DNA of 64,000 nt from Oreocharis arfaki (lineage: Eukaryota > Chordata > Aves > Passeriformes > Paramythiidae). The stretch lies in contig VZRR01014165.1 of NCBI GenBank assembly GCA_013398015.1, positions 654,348 through 718,347 on the forward strand, in the 5' to 3' direction. Numbering within the stretch: position 1 is the first letter of the stretch; each line of letters opens with the position of its first letter. The position numbers were made by a program, and so were the translations under genes. Positions 61,950-64,000 of this stretch are shown here, piece after piece. Under the pieces are notes generated by a model, which saw only the letters and a list, made by a program, of their open reading frames with translations, ran no database searches and was not told where the DNA came from.

Positions 61950-63967
61950 GAGTAGTGATGGGTAAAGCTCATTTACAGAGAAGAGAAACAAGCATATACC
62001 TGTTTACTTGAAGATCAGCAAGGTGCCATCAAAAGGCAAAATCACTTAGCCTGCTGTAATACACAGTTAGAAACTGTGAATCTTCTAAAAAAAATGTGAT
62101 AGGACAAATTTTCAAGTTTAGCAAATGCAAATTTAACAATTTTAAGGGGATTAGAAGCCCATGTGCTCAGCTCTTGCCAAGTAGATCTAAGCAAAATTAA
62201 ATTTTCAGTTAGATACTTGCAGTTCGGCATTAAGAAACATTTATTCAGATGGCTACTGATGATGTCCAACAATCCTGACACATGGCTGCACCAAAAATTA
62301 AATCTAGCAAACATTTAAAAAAAAAAAATCTACGAGGACTTTTTGCATACATATTTTCACACGCATGGGAAAAATCTGATTGATGTCCCCTTACAACTAA
62401 GGCCTGAAATAGTCTGTGGGCATGGATGTTCGTGTCCTCTACACTCTTATCACATCTCTCTCTTATAATTTATTCCCTTCCTTTTTAGTTCCTCCCATAA
62501 TTTCCTCATTTTTCCTCAAATGCAAAAAAAATTTGCATATTTGCTCCCACTTTCTTTGCTTTTATGTCAAGTGCATACATATATTTCTTCTCTTACTATT
62601 TTCTTTACTCTTTAAAAAGAAAACAAAAACATTACTATCAAAATGTTTCATTTACCCAACGCAAAATATTTAGACTCTTTTCACACTGAAATTCTGTCAA
62701 AAAGTTTTGTTGAAACTGACGCATTTTTTAGATGCTAAAATTTCATCTAAATTGCTGCTTCTTTTTATAGAAAGCTGATCAGTAAAAAAAATCCCAAAAC
62801 CTCAAAACCAAAAGGAAAAAAAAAACCCTTCATCAAAATCCACTATGTCTAATATCTCCCAACAGTTACTGAATTTGCTTTCTCTTGATTATGCTTTCTG
62901 TCTCTGAGCTCATAAATTTTTCATTCTACCTTACACTTGCCCCACTGCAGCAAGGTGGACAATAGGTTTATTTTGCCCCAGCACAAGAGCTTTGCATTCT
63001 GTGAACTCAAAACCAAGCAACGTGCATAGACACAACCTCTCCTTATATTTTGCCTATCAGCAGCAACGTATGGAAGCACCGAATCACTAGAGCTTCTTAC
63101 ATAGTCAATAGCACATATAATAACATTTTTCTGGGGATTTTTAAATTTTGCATTCCTCCAGTGGCACTGTCATCTCCATTAATGAAACAGGTTGGGCTTC
63201 TATGAGGAAATATGTCTTAGGAAATCAAATCACAAACACTTCTGGTGTAGAGATAGTTGATCAACTCTACCATTTATGTGCTAGATCTATGCCCAGTATT
63301 GTTTTGGCTTAGGCCACTTCATCCTCCCCCAAATTATTCACAGGATGTCTGGATGGTTTGCACAGAAAAACATGTGATTATTCCACCTCTCAGTCCTGTT
63401 GTCTGTTTTGGAAGCAAGTAGAGATTTCAAGAGTTTGGCATGTCCAACCAAAGTAAGTCATTTGGCTTTAGTATAGAAGAACCATCCCTGACACTGTTTG
63501 GTTGATTATTAACCTCTGAATCAACCTCCTAGGACACCCGGACACTTATTCTTTGATATTTCAGAGACTTAATTAGATATTTTAGTTCATCTGCTCTGAT
63601 GTTTGCAATTAATTATTTTCAAGCCTGCTCGCTGAAACAGCATCAGGGTACTCTTACAAAGAGTCAGTGTGTGAGTAAATAGATAATAGCTGAGCATGAC
63701 CATCACAGCAAGAGGAAGCAGAGAAAGGAAAAGTATCTCAGAGAAATTGTTGGTCTACTGGAAGAAATATGTTTTTGAATGAAAAATTCTGATTGATATA
63801 AACAGATTTTAGGATTTGGGTTGTTTTGGTTTTTTTTTAATGAGATATTTGCACTTCCACAGCCAAAATTTGAAATAAATATTTTTGTAGACTACTGTAT
63901 GCAGTAGAAATAGTAAAAAATGCATGTGCTATCTTAGTCCTATTTCTGCAATATTGACTTGTTACTA

Positions 63968-64000
63968 TAAAAGAAAAAAAAAAAGAAAAAAAGAAAAAAA
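63968..64000. repeat. A-rich purine tract at the window edge
   Basis: A-runs separated by single G, running into the end of the window. It may continue outside. Confidence 0.85.

Larger units (their letters stand above)
56046..64000. other. Non-genic AT-rich stretch to the window end
   Basis: No known gene recognised. Contents: a 40-bp-period duplication at 57990-58054, a single N at 58747, a 22-bp tandem pair at 61906-61949, and an A-rich end at 63968-64000. A 102-nt minus-strand segment with good splice signals (61755-61654) is the best exon candidate in the window (findings). Confidence 0.6.

Noticed and set aside
32098..63470. Shared CCAAAGTAAGT-ATTTGGC string at about 32164 and 63449, both about 64 bp after ACCTCTCAG
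   Set aside because: The bases between the two matching blocks are unrelated, so this looks coincidental and not like a dispersed repeat.

Overview
This 64 kb window looks like non-coding DNA from a bird. Evidence for a bird: three 5'-truncated copies of the CR1 LINE, whose 3' ends carry the avian ATTCTATG-type tail, and three LTRs of a class III (ERVL-like) family that I know as abundant in non-galliform birds. There is also one class II (ERVK/alpharetrovirus-like) solo LTR. The rest is AT-rich, CpG-poor, and rich in homopolymers and microsatellites, which fits a gene desert or a very long intron on a macrochromosome. Nothing bacterial, phage-like or plasmid-like is present. Assembly gaps (N runs at 21941-22110 and 47157-47162, single N at 42153 and 58747) mark it as part of a vertebrate draft assembly.

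No protein-coding gene can be called with confidence. The longest ATG-to-stop frame is 157 codons (31906-32379), which is within chance expectation for this length and base composition. I found no tRNA, rRNA, snRNA, CRISPR array, operon or intact provirus.

Layout: 1-11.7 kb is anonymous sequence with one ancient MIR/L2-like relic (about 4.05 kb). At 11.7-12.1 kb is CR1 copy A (minus). At 13.53-14.12 kb is an ERVL-like solo LTR with a perfect 5-bp target duplication AATTT. At 21.87-22.18 kb a gap is flanked by a nearly identical 68-bp duplication, probably an assembly artefact. At 24.02-24.59 kb is a second LTR of the same family (plus), and at 28.84-29.39 kb a third (minus, 5'-truncated). From 29.4 to 45.4 kb is anonymous sequence with a few possible ancient LINE tails. 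At 45.38-45.85 kb is a GC-richer block that may be an unrecognised repeat, followed at 45.95-46.29 kb by the ERVK-like solo LTR with a one-mismatch 6-bp target duplication. CR1 copy C (plus) lies at 51.26-51.54 kb and CR1 copy B (minus, still showing reverse-transcriptase C-terminal reading frames) at 55.41-56.05 kb. The remainder to 64 kb is anonymous.

The most useful leads are a few exon-like segments with good splice signals read by eye: a 102-nt open segment on the minus strand (61755-61654), a minus-strand terminal-exon-like segment ending near a poly(A) signal (5772-5675), and plus-strand segments of 33, 78 and 148 nt (18220-18252, 18629-18706, 32022-32169). None is recognised as a known gene, and all need transcript or cross-bird alignment evidence. 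I did not find a convincing undescribed system.
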